Source: DATLLJ01 sp965229885 | Lineage (GTDB): Bacteria; Acidobacteriota; Vicinamibacteria; Vicinamibacterales; CAVVIG01 | Direction: 5' to 3' | Length of the DNA: 64,000 nucleotides | NCBI GenBank assembly: GCA_965229885.1 | Contig: CBDDJX010000003.1 | Span: 1,984,001 to 2,048,000, forward strand | Shown: positions 51,100-59,296 of the stretch, one piece after another | Layout: every line of letters starts with the position of its first letter | How positions within the stretch are numbered: the first letter of the stretch is position 1 | Made by a program: the position numbers and the translations under genes | The notes under the pieces: model-generated | Database searches by the model: none | What the model saw: only the letters and a program-made list of their open reading frames with translations | Told to the model about the DNA's origin: nothing

Positions 51100-53021
51100 G
51101 TGAGCGTGGCGAGACGCCTCGTGCCTCCTTGCTCGTCAACAGCGGGTACGCCACGATTACGGCCGGCAGCGCGGCGCTGCTGCTGGTTCTGCTCATCGCC
51201 GCGGCTCGGCTGCTGAATGCGGCCGACTACGGCCGCTTTGCGTACGCGCTCGCGCTGGCGACCATCGTCGAGACCGTCATGGATATCGGCCTGGGACACG
51301 TCACGGTGCGGGCCATCGCCCGCGACAGGTCGTCCGCTCGTCGGGTGTTCCGCGACGTGCTCGGGCTGAAGTGCGTGTGGGTGGCTGTCGGCCTGGTCCT
51401 GATGCTCGTGACCGCCCCGCTATTGCGGACCGACCCTGCGGTGATTCAAGCCTGCTACCTGCTGGGCTTTTCTTCGGCGATCCGCTCGTACCTCCTCACG
51501 ATTCGCGGGGTGCTGCAAGGCATCGACCGGTTCGACATCGAGGCCGCGACCGTGGTGGCCGATCGCGTGGTGCTCCTCGTCGTCGGGACCGTCGTGATGG
51601 CCCTGGGCTACGGACTGCTTGGCCTGGCCCTGGCCTTCGTCGGCGCCAGGCTGGTCATGCTGCTCGCCGTGATGGCGATGATGTCGCGCGTGGTCGGAGT
51701 CCCCTTGCCCTCGTTCAACCGGTCGGCGTGGCGAGAACTCCAGGCCGGAGCCCTGCCGCTCGGGCTCTTCGTCGTGGCCTTCAACCTGTGCACGTACATC
51801 GACACCATCATGCTGGGCGTGATGAGGAGCAACGAAGAAACCGGCCTGTACGCCGCTGCGTACCGCGTCTACGAGGGCCTGACGTACGTACCCTCGATTC
51901 TGGGTGCTGTCCTGACGCCGCGTCTGTCCTATCTCTTTGTCCAGGATCAGGTCGCGCTTCGCCGGATGCTGCTCCGCGCGCTCGGCGCGTCGGCGGGGCT
52001 CGGGATCGTGCTGGGAGGCGTGGCCGTGTGGGCCGCGGGCCCGGTGGTCGCGCTCCTCTTTGGCCCCGCGTACGCGCCCGCAGTTGCCCCATTGCGGATT
52101 CTGGCCGGGGGCGCCGTGTTCGTCTTCTGCACCTGGATTTTGCACGCGGCTGCGATTGCCACCAATCTGGACCGGCGCCTGCTCGGGGTGACCGTCATCA
52201 GTCTGGGCAGCAACGTCGGTTTGAATCTCCTGTTCATCCCGCGGTGGGGCATCCAGGGCTCCGCATGGGCGACGGTCGCGTCAGAAGCCCTGACGGTCAT
52301 CGTGCTGCTCGTGCAGATTCTCAAAGTGGTGCGACTCGGGAAGCCGGAGGCGCCGCCGGCCAGCCACGGACCGCGTGAGTTCGGCAACACACAGGCGAAC
52401 ATCCAGTTCCTCGAGCGAAGTCGGGCGCTGGCGAACGACCCCGAGATCCTCGAAATCGGCGCGGGCACCGGCACGATGCTCAATTTTCTGCGGAGCCAGG
52501 GGCACCGCGTCCACGGCGTCGACGTCAATGCTGAACTGGTCGCGGAGGCCAGACACTGGTACGGCGACCTCCCCCTTCAGCTCACAAGGAATGTCGAACT
52601 ACCCTTTCCGGATTCCTCATTCGACCTCGTCCTGAGCTTTGACGTCTTCGAGCACATCCATGCGTCAGATGCGCATCTCGAGGAAGTGCGTCGGGTGCTT
52701 CGGCCGAACGGGTCCTACTTGATCCAGACGCCGAACAAATGGACCAACGTGGTGTTCGAGACCATCCGCTGGCGCAGCTTTACGAAGTTCAGAGAAGATC
52801 ACTGCTCGCTGCACACCCTCGGACAGCTGGAGGCGCGGCTATCGCAGCACGGCTTCGACGTGCGTGCCTTCGACGTGCCGGTGGTCAATGAGTTCTTTCG
52901 GCAAAAAGTCCGCCGCTATCTCGGGGGGCTGGGCCTGGCGACGCTGGCTGTGGTCAATCCGGATCGGCTGCCGCTCGCATTCCGCACGAATCTGTACGTG
53001 CAGGCCGTGAAGAGGCGCTAG
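51096..53021 (+). CDS. Wzx-type flippase fused to a class I methyltransferase
   Basis: The start is an ATG at 51096 overlapping the GT2 stop (ATGA). The 641-aa protein has two parts. Residues 1 to about 415 form a polysaccharide-transport membrane protein with about 12 helices (SGYATITAGSAALLLVLLIA, GRFAYALALATIVETVMDIG, AGALPLGLFVVAFNLCTYID, GLYAAAYRVYEGLTYVPSIL). After a short polar linker, residues about 425-641 form a SAM methyltransferase: EILEIGAGTGTMLNFLRSQG (about 450), VHGVDVNAELVAEA, FDLVLSFDVFEHIHASDAHL, VRRVLRPNGSYLIQTPNKWT. The frame is uninterrupted. The fusion could couple methyl capping or modification to export. Confidence 0.92.
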   Translation: MSERGETPRASLLVNSGYATITAGSAALLLVLLIAAARLLNAADYGRFAYALALATIVETVMDIGLGHVTVRAIARDRSSARRVFRDVLGLKCVWVAVGLVLMLVTAPLLRTDPAVIQACYLLGFSSAIRSYLLTIRGVLQGIDRFDIEAATVVADRVVLLVVGTVVMALGYGLLGLALAFVGARLVMLLAVMAMMSRVVGVPLPSFNRSAWRELQAGALPLGLFVVAFNLCTYIDTIMLGVMRSNEETGLYAAAYRVYEGLTYVPSILGAVLTPRLSYLFVQDQVALRRMLLRALGASAGLGIVLGGVAVWAAGPVVALLFGPAYAPAVAPLRILAGGAVFVFCTWILHAAAIATNLDRRLLGVTVISLGSNVGLNLLFIPRWGIQGSAWATVASEALTVIVLLVQILKVVRLGKPEAPPASHGPREFGNTQANIQFLERSRALANDPEILEIGAGTGTMLNFLRSQGHRVHGVDVNAELVAEARHWYGDLPLQLTRNVELPFPDSSFDLVLSFDVFEHIHASDAHLEEVRRVLRPNGSYLIQTPNKWTNVVFETIRWRSFTKFREDHCSLHTLGQLEARLSQHGFDVRAFDVPVVNEFFRQKVRRYLGGLGLATLAVVNPDRLPLAFRTNLYVQAVKRR

Positions 53022-54178
53022 TGGCCGACATGTACCACGGGTCGCGGCGAGTGCCGTTCGCGGAGCGTGGCGGCACGGTGCGGGGCGTGCTGGACCTGCT
53101 GACGGGCCGCTATCCGACATTTCTTTTTGGCGGATCCCTCGGCCGCCTCTTGCCGGTTTTCCATCTGCACGAGGTGACGCCGGAGTACCTCGAGCCCCGG
53201 CTGCGCCACCTGGCCGACAATGGTTATCGCACCGTGACGAGTGATGAACTGGCGCAATATGTCCGGCGAGGGCCGGCCCCAGGCCCCCGCCGAGTGGCGC
53301 TGACCTTCGATGATGCGCGCGCCTCGCTGTGGACGGTTGCGGCTCCCTTGTTGCGCAAATATGGCCTCAAGGCCATCGCCTTTGCGATTCCCGCCCGCAT
53401 CACCGACGCGAAGGGGCCGCGGCCGACCGTCGACAACGGCACCGCCAACCCGAGTGCTGCGGACGAATCCGACGTCCCGTTTGTGACGTGGCCCGAACTC
53501 CAGGCCCTTCACGCATCCGGCACGATTGACGTGCAATCCCACACGCTGACCCACGCGTCGATCTTCTGCTCGGACCGGCCGGTGGGATTCGTCACGCCGG
53601 CGTTTGCGCGCGAGCACGTGCTGAGCCGGCCCCTGTTGTCGATGTTGTCGACGTCGTCGACGGACGGGGGTCCGCGCTTTCTCGCACCGTCAGCTCTCGG
53701 GGCTCCCCTCTACGTGCGGCGCTCGCGGATGTCCGACGGACGACGGTTCCTGGTGGACCCGGACGTGATCGAGCGCGCGCAGGCGTACGTGGCGGCGCAC
53801 GCCGGCGCCGCCTTCTTCGATCGCCCCGATTGGCGAGTCGAACTCGAGCGAGTCCTGCCAGAGCGTCAAGGCGAATTCGAGTCGACGGCGCAACAGGCCA
53901 AAGCGATCGACGACGAACTCGAGCGAAGCCGCGCCGAACTGGGCGCACGGCTTGGGACCAGTGCGGTCAGGCATATCGCCCTGCCCTGGGGTATCGCTGG
54001 CGTCATCGCCAGGGGCGCCGTGCGGCGCGCCGGGTACGACACCGCGTTTCTCGAGGACATGTTCGGGCGCCAAGGTGCCCGGCCCGGCGACGATCCGAGA
54101 CGGCTCATGCGTTTGAATGGAAAGTTCCTTCTCTGCCTCCCGGGGCGACAGCGGCGGTATTTTTTTTCGGAGGTGTGA
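53021..54178 (+). CDS. Polysaccharide deacetylase-like protein (NodB homology)
   Basis: The 385-aa protein starts at a GTG at 53021 that overlaps the previous stop (TAGTG). It has LPVFHLHEVTPEYLEPRLRH, YRTVTSDELAQYV, the metal-binding RRVALTFDDARASLW (NodB motif 1, with Asp-Asp), a motif 2 DVQSHTLTHASIF (His/His) and a C-terminal HIALPWGIAGVIARGAVRRA. The family removes N-acetyl groups from glycans, here probably from the lipid-linked or surface polymer. No signal peptide was seen, so it may act on the cytoplasmic side. Confidence 0.88.
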   Translation: MADMYHGSRRVPFAERGGTVRGVLDLLTGRYPTFLFGGSLGRLLPVFHLHEVTPEYLEPRLRHLADNGYRTVTSDELAQYVRRGPAPGPRRVALTFDDARASLWTVAAPLLRKYGLKAIAFAIPARITDAKGPRPTVDNGTANPSAADESDVPFVTWPELQALHASGTIDVQSHTLTHASIFCSDRPVGFVTPAFAREHVLSRPLLSMLSTSSTDGGPRFLAPSALGAPLYVRRSRMSDGRRFLVDPDVIERAQAYVAAHAGAAFFDRPDWRVELERVLPERQGEFESTAQQAKAIDDELERSRAELGARLGTSAVRHIALPWGIAGVIARGAVRRAGYDTAFLEDMFGRQGARPGDDPRRLMRLNGKFLLCLPGRQRRYFFSEV

Positions 54179-54204
54179 GCGCCTCACTGCCCCACGATCA
54201 TCTG

Positions 54205-55428
54205 ATGAGCATTGTCCGCATTCTGCTGCTGTCAGCCTACTATCACCCGATCATCGGAGGCTCGGAGACCAACGCGCGCCAGCTCGCGACCTATCTGCGG
54301 CACAGGAACTTCGGCGTGATGGTCCTGACCAAGCGCGTGGGACGTGAGGCGCCGCGTCATGAGGTGATCGACGGCGTGACCATCATGCGGGTGGCTCCGA
54401 GCGGCCCTCGATCGAGCGTGCAGAAGTGGCTGATGCTGCCGAGTGTGTTCTGGACGATGATTCGGCGCCGCGGTGAGTTTGACCTCGTCTTCTCGCCGGA
54501 TTACCGTGGGGTCGGAGTAGCCGGCATCCTGGCGGCCCGTCTGCTCGGTTGCCCGTCGGTGATGGGAACGGCGGCGCTGGGCGTTCTCTCCGCCGCGAAC
54601 CTGGATCCGCTGCTCAAGCGCCTGCACGTCGGCACCTCAGGGTGGCTGGCGCGCATCCTCCGCTGGCCGCTTCGACGAATCTACGCGATGGCCGACGCCT
54701 ACCCGGCCATCACCCGGGCAATCGAGCGCGAGGCGCTCGATTGCGGTATTCCTGCTGAGCGCGTCCACTACCTGCCCAACAGCGTGGACGTGCAGCGCTT
54801 TCGACCGCCGGAGTCTGCCGAGCGCGCGCAGCTCAGGGAAGAATGGGGTTGGCCAACCGACCGCGTGATCTGCCTGTTCCTCGCGAGGCTGAGCCTCGAG
54901 AAGGGGCTGATGGACCTGCTGTCCGCATGGCGGGGTCTGGCCGACGAAACGGCCCTGCTGTGCGTGGCGGGCCCCGACATGGAGGGACATTCGTTCAACG
55001 TCGGCCCCGCCGCGCGCGCGTTCGTGGACGAGCACAAGATGCAGGGGCGTGTCAGATTCTTGGGCGCAACGGGCGAGCCCGAACGGCTGCTCCGCGCGGC
55101 CGACCTGCTGGTGCAGCCGTCGCACTGGGAGGCGGCCCCCTTCGGCGTCATCGAAGCGATGGCGAGCGGGTTGCCTGTGGTGGCGACCCGCGTGGGTGGG
55201 ATGGTCGAGTACCTGACAGACGGCGGCAACGCGCTGATGTGCGAGCCGCGCGATCCCGAGGGACTGGCCCGTCAGTTGCGGCGAATGATCGGCAATGCTG
55301 GGCTTCGACGCCGATTGGGGGATGCCGGCCACGCGACGGCCGTCCGCGACTTTGACCAGGCCGTCGTGTGTGCCCGCTACGCGGACCTCTTCGCCAGCCT
55401 GGCCCGGAAGCGGGCCGCGCGGTCGTGA
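54205..55428 (+). CDS. Glycosyltransferase family 4
   Basis: The 407-aa GT-B enzyme starts at the ATG at 54205 (VRILLLSAYYHPIIGGSETN). A GTG at 54175 overlapping the deacetylase stop (GTGA) is in frame and may be the coupled start, but GGAGG lies too close to it. Donor domain: VICLFLARLSLEKGLMDLLS, LCVAGPDMEGHSFNVG, GRVRFLGATGEPERLLRAAD, LLVQPSHWEAAPFGVIEAMA, SGLPVVATRVGGMVEYL. The last two carry the conserved ExxxxxxxEA motif. It probably extends the lipid-linked glycan. Confidence 0.93.
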   Translation: MSIVRILLLSAYYHPIIGGSETNARQLATYLRHRNFGVMVLTKRVGREAPRHEVIDGVTIMRVAPSGPRSSVQKWLMLPSVFWTMIRRRGEFDLVFSPDYRGVGVAGILAARLLGCPSVMGTAALGVLSAANLDPLLKRLHVGTSGWLARILRWPLRRIYAMADAYPAITRAIEREALDCGIPAERVHYLPNSVDVQRFRPPESAERAQLREEWGWPTDRVICLFLARLSLEKGLMDLLSAWRGLADETALLCVAGPDMEGHSFNVGPAARAFVDEHKMQGRVRFLGATGEPERLLRAADLLVQPSHWEAAPFGVIEAMASGLPVVATRVGGMVEYLTDGGNALMCEPRDPEGLARQLRRMIGNAGLRRRLGDAGHATAVRDFDQAVVCARYADLFASLARKRAARS

Positions 55429-56336
55429 CAGTCCACCCTCCGGACCACCCTCGGAGCCTCAGTCGCGTCAGCCGCCTCAGGGAGCTCCTGTTTCCCCAGG
55501 TGCCGCTCGCCAGCGCGCTGGACGCGGCTGCGCAACCGGACCTCGCCGAGCTCAACCGTTCGCTGGCGGCATTCTACAACAGCCCGGTGGCCACGCAGTA
55601 CTTCCGAACGGCCGAGACCATCAATGCCGAATGGTCTCCGCAGTTTGCCCCTCACCTCCACCTGCGATCCGCCATTCCAGTCGGAAGCTCGGTCCTCGAC
55701 CTGGGATGTGGCTCGGCCCACCCGTGCCGACACCTGCGCGAGCGCCTGGGTCACTATACCGGCGTCGATTGGTCGGAAGCGCAGATTGCCGCCAATCGCG
55801 ATCGATGGCCCGAGCACGCGTTCATCGCGGCGTCGCTTTACGACGTGCCGCTGCCCTCTGCGTCGGCCGATGTCGTGATGAGCCTCTACGTCATCGAGCA
55901 TTGCGTGTGGCCTCATCGGTTGCTGGATGAAATGCTGCGGCTGGCCCGCCCGGGCGGTTTGATCGCGATCCTGACGCCACCCTTTCGACACAAGTCGTAT
56001 CTGAAGTCGTTCGACTACGGACTTTCCGCCCGGTCCTTCGCCAACAAGCTTCGGTCGGTAAGCGTCCTGGATGTCCTGTGGCATGTGTATCACCACCGCG
56101 TGTGGTACCCACTCTACCTGCGGCGTCATCATCCTCGCCGTGCCGAAGGGAGTCGATTTCTCATTCATTGCCGTCCAGTGGCGCTCACCTCCGCCGAGTG
56201 GTTTCCGGACGCCGACGCGGTCTACATCTCCGATACCCTCGAAGTGATCGACTACCTGCGAGAGCGTGGCGCGGAGCCGATCGTCCACTGGCCTCAGTGG
56301 GGCTACGTGCTCGCGCGAAAGGCAGTCGGCGAATGA
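55425..56336 (+). CDS. Class I SAM-dependent methyltransferase
   Basis: The 303-aa protein starts at a GTG at 55425 in a four-base overlap with the GT4 stop. N-terminal helical part: DLAELNRSLAAFYNSPVATQ. Core: SSVLDLGCGSAHPCRHLRER (motif I, about 87-106), YTGVDWSEAQIAANRDRWPE, SASADVVMSLYVIEHCVWPH, LARPGGLIAILTPPFRH. The C-terminal 100 residues are specific to this protein. Its position suggests a sugar or lipid-carrier modifying methyltransferase. Confidence 0.87.
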   Translation: MTVHPPDHPRSLSRVSRLRELLFPQVPLASALDAAAQPDLAELNRSLAAFYNSPVATQYFRTAETINAEWSPQFAPHLHLRSAIPVGSSVLDLGCGSAHPCRHLRERLGHYTGVDWSEAQIAANRDRWPEHAFIAASLYDVPLPSASADVVMSLYVIEHCVWPHRLLDEMLRLARPGGLIAILTPPFRHKSYLKSFDYGLSARSFANKLRSVSVLDVLWHVYHHRVWYPLYLRRHHPRRAEGSRFLIHCRPVALTSAEWFPDADAVYISDTLEVIDYLRERGAEPIVHWPQWGYVLARKAVGE

Positions 56337-57982
56337 TCTGGCAAACATTACTTCTCGGCCTGCTGCTGCTGCTTTCGTGCTTCGGGCCGGGCTTCCTTGT
56401 CGTCAGGCGACTCCGTTGGGACCCGGTCGAGAAATTCACCGCCTCTATCGCGCTGTCGCTGGTCATCGTGTACCTCCTCGCCTTCGCCTCGTTCTGGATC
56501 GGCTTGTCAGCAGCGGCGAACTTTGCGATCAGCCTGGCATGCGGCGTCGCCACCGCAGCCACGTACCGCGACGCCAGGCGCCTGTTTCAGTCGGCCCGGC
56601 TACGCCGCGCGGTGGTGGCCTTCGGCTGGCTCCTGCTCTGGACGATTGGCACGCTCTTGCTGATCCGTCACTACTCAGGAGGCGAGCATTGCTGTGACTG
56701 GGTTGAGCACTATCAGCGGAGCATGAACTTCGTTGAGCCGAAGCCCGACGATTTTCTGTACATCGGTCGGTACCTACTCACGGCTCGCCCGCCGCTGATG
56801 AACCTGCTCACCGGACATTTCCTGGCCCAGGTCGGCACCGACTTCGCGCTCTACCAGATCGTGTTCTCAGTCCTCAATGTGTCGGTCTTCTTTCCCTGTT
56901 GCCTGATCGCCAGACTCGTATCGAGACGGGGGCTCCGGTACGGGTTGCTGGCCGTGGTGCTCGGAGCGAATCCGATGTTCTTCATGAACACGACGTACGC
57001 CTGGACCAGGGTACTCACCGCCATGTTCGTCCTGCTGGCCGTGTGGTTCTATCTCTCTGGATGGAGAAAGCGCGATTCCATTCGACTGTCAGCGGCGTTC
57101 CTCAGTGTGGCCGCCGGATGTCTGGTTCACTTCTCGGCGGCGCCGTTCGGACTGTTTCTGGGATTGCACTATCTGATCGCGGTGTGGCCGTTCCGCGCAA
57201 GGCGCCTCCTCGAACTCCTTGGTGCGGTTGTGCCGGCCGCGGCGTTGTTGGCGACGTGGTTTGGGTGGGCGATTGCCCGCTACGGCGTTCGGGGCACGTT
57301 TCTGCGCAATACGAGCGTGGCCGGAACTGCTCCGCTGGGACTGCAAGAGAACCTGGCCAAGATCGGCGGCAACATCTGGGATTCCCTTCGGCCCCACATC
57401 TTTGCCGGCCAGCCGGTCGATGGGCCGCTGCGGCTGCTCATCGACCGCGTCTTCATGCTCTATCAGGTGAATCTGCTTCTGGCGATGGGCTCAGTCGGAT
57501 TTCTCATCACCGGCTGGCTGGTGGTCCAGGCGATGCGCCCATCGGAATCGCGGTTGCCCAGCCGTGAGAGGCGTTGGTGGGCACTGTTCATCCCCTTCGA
57601 AGTCGTCATCGGGATTGCGGTGGTCGGCGAGCGGATCCACTCCGGGCTGGCGCACATCTGCCTGCAGCCGCTGGTCTACATCGCGCTAGTGCTCGTCGCC
57701 GCCGAATTCCCGCGACTTCCACGTCCGGTCGGCCTTCTTCTCTGGTTGGGACTATGTGTCGATTTCTCCCTCGGCGTTGTTCTAGAGCTGTATATGGAAC
57801 ATGCGATGGAGCCGTGGGCCAGATCGCCGAACTGGGACTGGAAGGCGAGCGAGGGTCTGGTGTACCTCGGCGATCGAGCTTTAGCCTGGGCCCTGCCTGT
57901 GGCCCTGGCGCTCTGTGCAGGGGCGTTGGCCGTCTCGGCCTCCGCGGCGCGGCGCTTCTTGCTGACGAGGGGATCGAGTTAG
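56333..57982 (+). CDS. GT-C-like polytopic membrane protein
   Basis: The 549-aa protein starts at an ATG at 56333 overlapping the methyltransferase stop (ATGA). It has about a dozen hydrophobic helices: LLLGLLLLLSCFGPGFLVVR, FTASIALSLVIVYLLAFASF, RYGLLAVVLGANPMFFMNTT, LLELLGAVVPAAALLATWFG. A first large loop contains RHYSGGEHCCDWVEHYQRSM with an acidic residue (DWVEH) as in GT-C enzymes, then LTARPPLMNLLTGHF. It is the last gene of the plus operon, probably a membrane glycosyltransferase or polymerase-like protein. Substrate unknown. Confidence 0.75.
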   Translation: MIWQTLLLGLLLLLSCFGPGFLVVRRLRWDPVEKFTASIALSLVIVYLLAFASFWIGLSAAANFAISLACGVATAATYRDARRLFQSARLRRAVVAFGWLLLWTIGTLLLIRHYSGGEHCCDWVEHYQRSMNFVEPKPDDFLYIGRYLLTARPPLMNLLTGHFLAQVGTDFALYQIVFSVLNVSVFFPCCLIARLVSRRGLRYGLLAVVLGANPMFFMNTTYAWTRVLTAMFVLLAVWFYLSGWRKRDSIRLSAAFLSVAAGCLVHFSAAPFGLFLGLHYLIAVWPFRARRLLELLGAVVPAAALLATWFGWAIARYGVRGTFLRNTSVAGTAPLGLQENLAKIGGNIWDSLRPHIFAGQPVDGPLRLLIDRVFMLYQVNLLLAMGSVGFLITGWLVVQAMRPSESRLPSRERRWWALFIPFEVVIGIAVVGERIHSGLAHICLQPLVYIALVLVAAEFPRLPRPVGLLLWLGLCVDFSLGVVLELYMEHAMEPWARSPNWDWKASEGLVYLGDRALAWALPVALALCAGALAVSASAARRFLLTRGSS

Positions 57983-57992
57983 CTCCACTGGT

Positions 57993-59234
57993 CTACTGCC
58001 AGTGCAGCAGCACGATATTCGTGCGCTGGTCGAGCGTCCGCATGTCGGGCCACGCGCGGGCCGGCGTCGAGCTCATGACCCCAAACAGCTCGCCCGGTTG
58101 CGGAACCCACGAGTGCAGCGGCTCCTGGTCGAACGCGTCACGACCGATGCTGCTGGCATCCACGCCTTTACACGCCTGACCTGGTCGATACCAGTCGGCG
58201 GCACCGCCGTACCACTGCCCGCCGATGTTGGCGAACACCCACTGGTTGCCCTCAACCAGCGTATTGGGGTCGTTGAAGAAGATCACCGAGGGCCATCTGC
58301 CGAGCTGATCGTGCCAGATGCACAGCTCTCCGGAGTTTTCAGGGCCCTGCCGCACCTGCGTGATCCGGGAGCCTACCGTCCATCCCGTGATGCTGCCCGG
58401 ACCTTTCTGGATAATCACGCTGCCCAGATCAAGCCCGTCGTCCGGCGAAAACACGCCGCCGCCACCCCCAGCCGGCGCGCCGGGAGTCTTGAAGACCTGA
58501 ATCGTCGACCAGGGACCGACGGTCGTGGGATCGGAGGCGCGAACACGCCAGAAGATCTGCTTGCCTGCGGGAAGATCCTGCGGCGAATCGAGACTGGTCT
58601 GGCCAGCCTGTTCGGCCACAGCGACCGATACAGCGTTCGCGAAGCTGCTGGTCTCGGAGGTCTCTATTGTGTAGATCACCGCTCCCGCCGGACCCTCTCT
58701 CTGGGCATTGGTAAATGAGAACCTGGGACGCAGCGAGTCCACGGCCACGTTGTCAATGGGCGAGATCGGTCCGGGAGCTGAAAGCACGACCGGCGTATAG
58801 ATACTGAAGTTCGCAGGTGCGGAATAGGGCCCGGTGTTTGCACCGTCCTGCCCTCGAACCCGCCAGTAATAGACGCGGCCTATCTCGAGCGGATCCGTCA
58901 GGCGCAGACTCGTCTGCCCAGAGGCGCCAGGCGCAACGCCCGCCCGTGACAGCACCAAGCGGCCGAAGTTTGGATCGGTGGCCATCTCGAAGAGGTACGA
59001 CAAAGGACGGACGCCCGAGGTCGAGACGTTGTTGACGGTTAATGTCACCGGCTGCTGATCGAAGGGAATCTTCTTCCCCCCGGCGGGCTGGATGGTCTGG
59101 GGCGTCGAGATCTCGACGCCAGGAATGGGCCCGGCGATCGATGGGCTGAGCGGATTCGCACTCTTCGACACGCACCCGGTCGACGCGAGCACGGCAATAA
59201 CCGCCGCGGTTGCAAGGTACAAGCCTCCATGCAT
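57993..59234 (-). CDS. Fn3-like lipoprotein with conserved unknown C-terminal domain (paralog 1)
   Basis: The 413-aa protein has a lipoprotein signal (YLATAAVIAVLASTGCVSK, lipobox ASTGC). Two Fn3-like repeats follow: LSYLFEMATDPNFGRLVLSR with YYWRVRGQDGANTGPYSAPA, and YTIETSETSSFANAVSV with IFWRVRASDPTTVGPWS. After a Gly-rich linker, the last 140 residues (ITQVRQGPENSGELCIWHDQ, EGNQWVFANIGGQWYGGAAD, WYRPGQACKGVDASSIGRDA, STPARAWPDMRTLDQRTNIV) form a domain shared with the neighbour at 59297. It is a surface-exposed protein in tail-to-tail orientation with the glycan operon, so possibly glycan-binding. No enzyme motif recognised. Confidence 0.75.
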   Translation of the reverse strand: MHGGLYLATAAVIAVLASTGCVSKSANPLSPSIAGPIPGVEISTPQTIQPAGGKKIPFDQQPVTLTVNNVSTSGVRPLSYLFEMATDPNFGRLVLSRAGVAPGASGQTSLRLTDPLEIGRVYYWRVRGQDGANTGPYSAPANFSIYTPVVLSAPGPISPIDNVAVDSLRPRFSFTNAQREGPAGAVIYTIETSETSSFANAVSVAVAEQAGQTSLDSPQDLPAGKQIFWRVRASDPTTVGPWSTIQVFKTPGAPAGGGGGVFSPDDGLDLGSVIIQKGPGSITGWTVGSRITQVRQGPENSGELCIWHDQLGRWPSVIFFNDPNTLVEGNQWVFANIGGQWYGGAADWYRPGQACKGVDASSIGRDAFDQEPLHSWVPQPGELFGVMSSTPARAWPDMRTLDQRTNIVLLHWQ

Positions 59235-59296
59235 GGCTATGAGGCTTATCGGATGGTATTTTCCGGAAGTTTAGTGCAGTTGGAGCTAAACCGGGC

